Source: an uncultured Woeseia sp. | Lineage (GTDB): Bacteria; Pseudomonadota; Gammaproteobacteria; Steroidobacterales; Woeseiaceae | DNA length: 7,020 nucleotides | Direction of reading: 5' to 3' | Assembly (NCBI GenBank): GCA_937925605.1 | Contig: CALALV010000055.1 | Location: 1-7,020, forward strand | In this document: one piece after another, positions 6,037 through 7,020 of the stretch | Layout: every line of letters begins with the position of its first letter | Position numbering within the stretch: position 1 is the stretch's first letter | The notes under the pieces: generated by a model | Database searches by the model: none | The model's input: the letters and a program-made list of their open reading frames with translations, nothing else | Told to the model about the DNA's origin: nothing | Program-made: the position numbers and the translations under genes

Positions 6037-6121
6037 AAGCGTTTCTGCCCGCCGGGGGCGTATCCTCGGCCCACGCCCGCACCCGCCCGGGAACCGTTGA
6101 GGCCCCGTCGAGGTACCGCCG

Positions 6122-7020
6122 ATGAACCTGCCCCGCCGCACCTTCCTGCAGTCCGCCGCCGGCCTCGCGCTTGCCGCCCCGCTCGGCGCCTGGCGCGAGG
6201 TCGCCGCCGCCGTCGCCTCCGACGCGCCGGACACGGCCTTCGGCTTCGCCGACGACCGCGTGCCGATGAACGCGGCCAACCTGTGCCCGATGCCGTCGGC
6301 GATCAGCCGCGCGGTCGCGCGCTACGCAGCGGCGCTGGACCGCGACCTGAGCAGCGCGCACCGGCGCGAAGTGGAAGCGAAGAAGGAGACGGCGCGCGCC
6401 GGAATCGCGGCGCAGCTCGGCGTCGCCGCCGACGAGATCGCGATCCCGCGCAACACCTCGGAAGCGAACGCGACCGTCGTCAACGGCCTCGCGCTGAAGC
6501 CGGGCGACGAGGTGCTGCTGTGGGACCAGAACCACCCGTCGAACGCGCTCGCCTGGGACGTGCGCGCCGCGCGCGAGGGCTTCCGCGTGCGACGCTTTTC
6601 CGTGCCCATGGACGCGGGCTCGATCGACGAGGTCGTCGAGCACGTGGCCGCGCAGCCGGGGCCGGCGACGCGGGTCGTCACGTTCACGCACATCTCGAAC
6701 GTCAGCGGCTTCCGGCTGCCCGCCGCGGAGATCTGCGCGGCGCTCAGGCGCCGCGACCCGGAGGTCTTCATCCACGTCGACGGCGCGCAGACCTGGGGCA
6801 TCGCCGACGTGAACCTCGCCGCGATGGGCTGCGACAGCTTCAGCGGCAGCGCGCACAAGTGGTTCATGGGGCCGCGCGAGACCGGGCTCCTGTACGTCCG
6901 CTCGGCGCGCCAGGACGAGCTGGCCCCGCGGGTCGTCAGCATGCCCTGGGGCAGCGAGGTCGAGCCGTCGGTCGCCGGCGCGCGGCGCTACGAGGCGCTC
7001 GGCCAGCGCGACGACGCGGC
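6122..7020 (+). CDS. Tat-exported class V aminotransferase-fold PLP enzyme (partial, runs off the window)
   Basis: The frame stays open from the ATG at 6122 to the end of the window, giving 299 complete codons; the C terminus is missing. The N terminus is a twin-arginine signal (PRRTFLQSAAGLALAAPLG, Arg5-Arg6), which implies folded export to the periplasm. The rest is a fold-type I, class V PLP domain. RNTSEANA (Thr112 to Asn116) would bind the cofactor phosphate and QNHPSN carries His138. THISNVSG (His190) and HVDGAQ (Asp220, contacting the PLP ring nitrogen) follow. SGSAHKWFMGP holds the Schiff-base Lys246. The family includes isopenicillin-N-epimerase-like enzymes and PvdN, a Tat-exported PLP enzyme of pyoverdine maturation. 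PvdN is the closest exported example I know, but no siderophore gene is visible here. GAGG at 6110-6113 sits eight bases before the ATG. Full length is probably about 400-430 residues. Confidence 0.88.
   Translation, partial: MNLPRRTFLQSAAGLALAAPLGAWREVAAAVASDAPDTAFGFADDRVPMNAANLCPMPSAISRAVARYAAALDRDLSSAHRREVEAKKETARAGIAAQLGVAADEIAIPRNTSEANATVVNGLALKPGDEVLLWDQNHPSNALAWDVRAAREGFRVRRFSVPMDAGSIDEVVEHVAAQPGPATRVVTFTHISNVSGFRLPAAEICAALRRRDPEVFIHVDGAQTWGIADVNLAAMGCDSFSGSAHKWFMGPRETGLLYVRSARQDELAPRVVSMPWGSEVEPSVAGARRYEALGQRDDA

Overview
The window is GC-rich (roughly two thirds G+C by eye), with long antisense open frames, GTG and TTG starts and short bacterial intergenic gaps. It is bacterial chromosome. 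Tat-type signal peptides, an FCD-type GntR regulator, an Ohr peroxidase and a PvdN-like exported PLP enzyme fit a Proteobacterium (gamma or beta). That placement is inference, because there is no rRNA or other marker gene here. I see no mobile element, CRISPR array, tRNA or phage gene.

Left part, plus strand: a membrane-anchored alpha/beta hydrolase (143-1102), a class I fructose-1,6-bisphosphate aldolase (1235-2128, GTG start), a small DUF3127-like protein whose last residues copy the SSB C-terminal tip (2213-2548, TTG start), and an Ohr organic-hydroperoxide reductase (2698-3135). A perfect 10-bp hairpin separates the aldolase from the DUF3127-like gene. A TATAAT box precedes ohr. These genes look like ordinary housekeeping and stress genes with separate promoters rather than one pathway.

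Middle: ohr converges on a minus-strand gene for an unrecognised, cysteine-free secreted protein (3234-3923). The 98-bp gap between them holds three tandem perfect hairpins, probably a two-way terminator. Upstream of the secreted-protein gene lies a gap of about 450 bp (3924-4371) with several inverted repeats and no convincing gene.

Right part: a divergent locus. On the minus strand, a GntR/FCD regulator (5216-5908, GTG start proposed) is followed after 70 bp by a Tat-signal HD-domain protein (4372-5145). The spacing of its six putative metal ligands resembles PhnZ-type mixed-valence diiron oxygenases. On the plus strand, a Tat-signal class V aminotransferase-fold PLP enzyme (6122 to beyond 7020) runs off the window. 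An AT-rich island near 6001-6036 between the divergent genes is the natural place for shared promoter and operator sites. The most interesting reading is a small regulated module that sends two cofactor-bearing enzymes, a putative diiron oxygenase and a PLP enzyme, to the periplasm. The substrate is unknown and the module is an inference from gene order.
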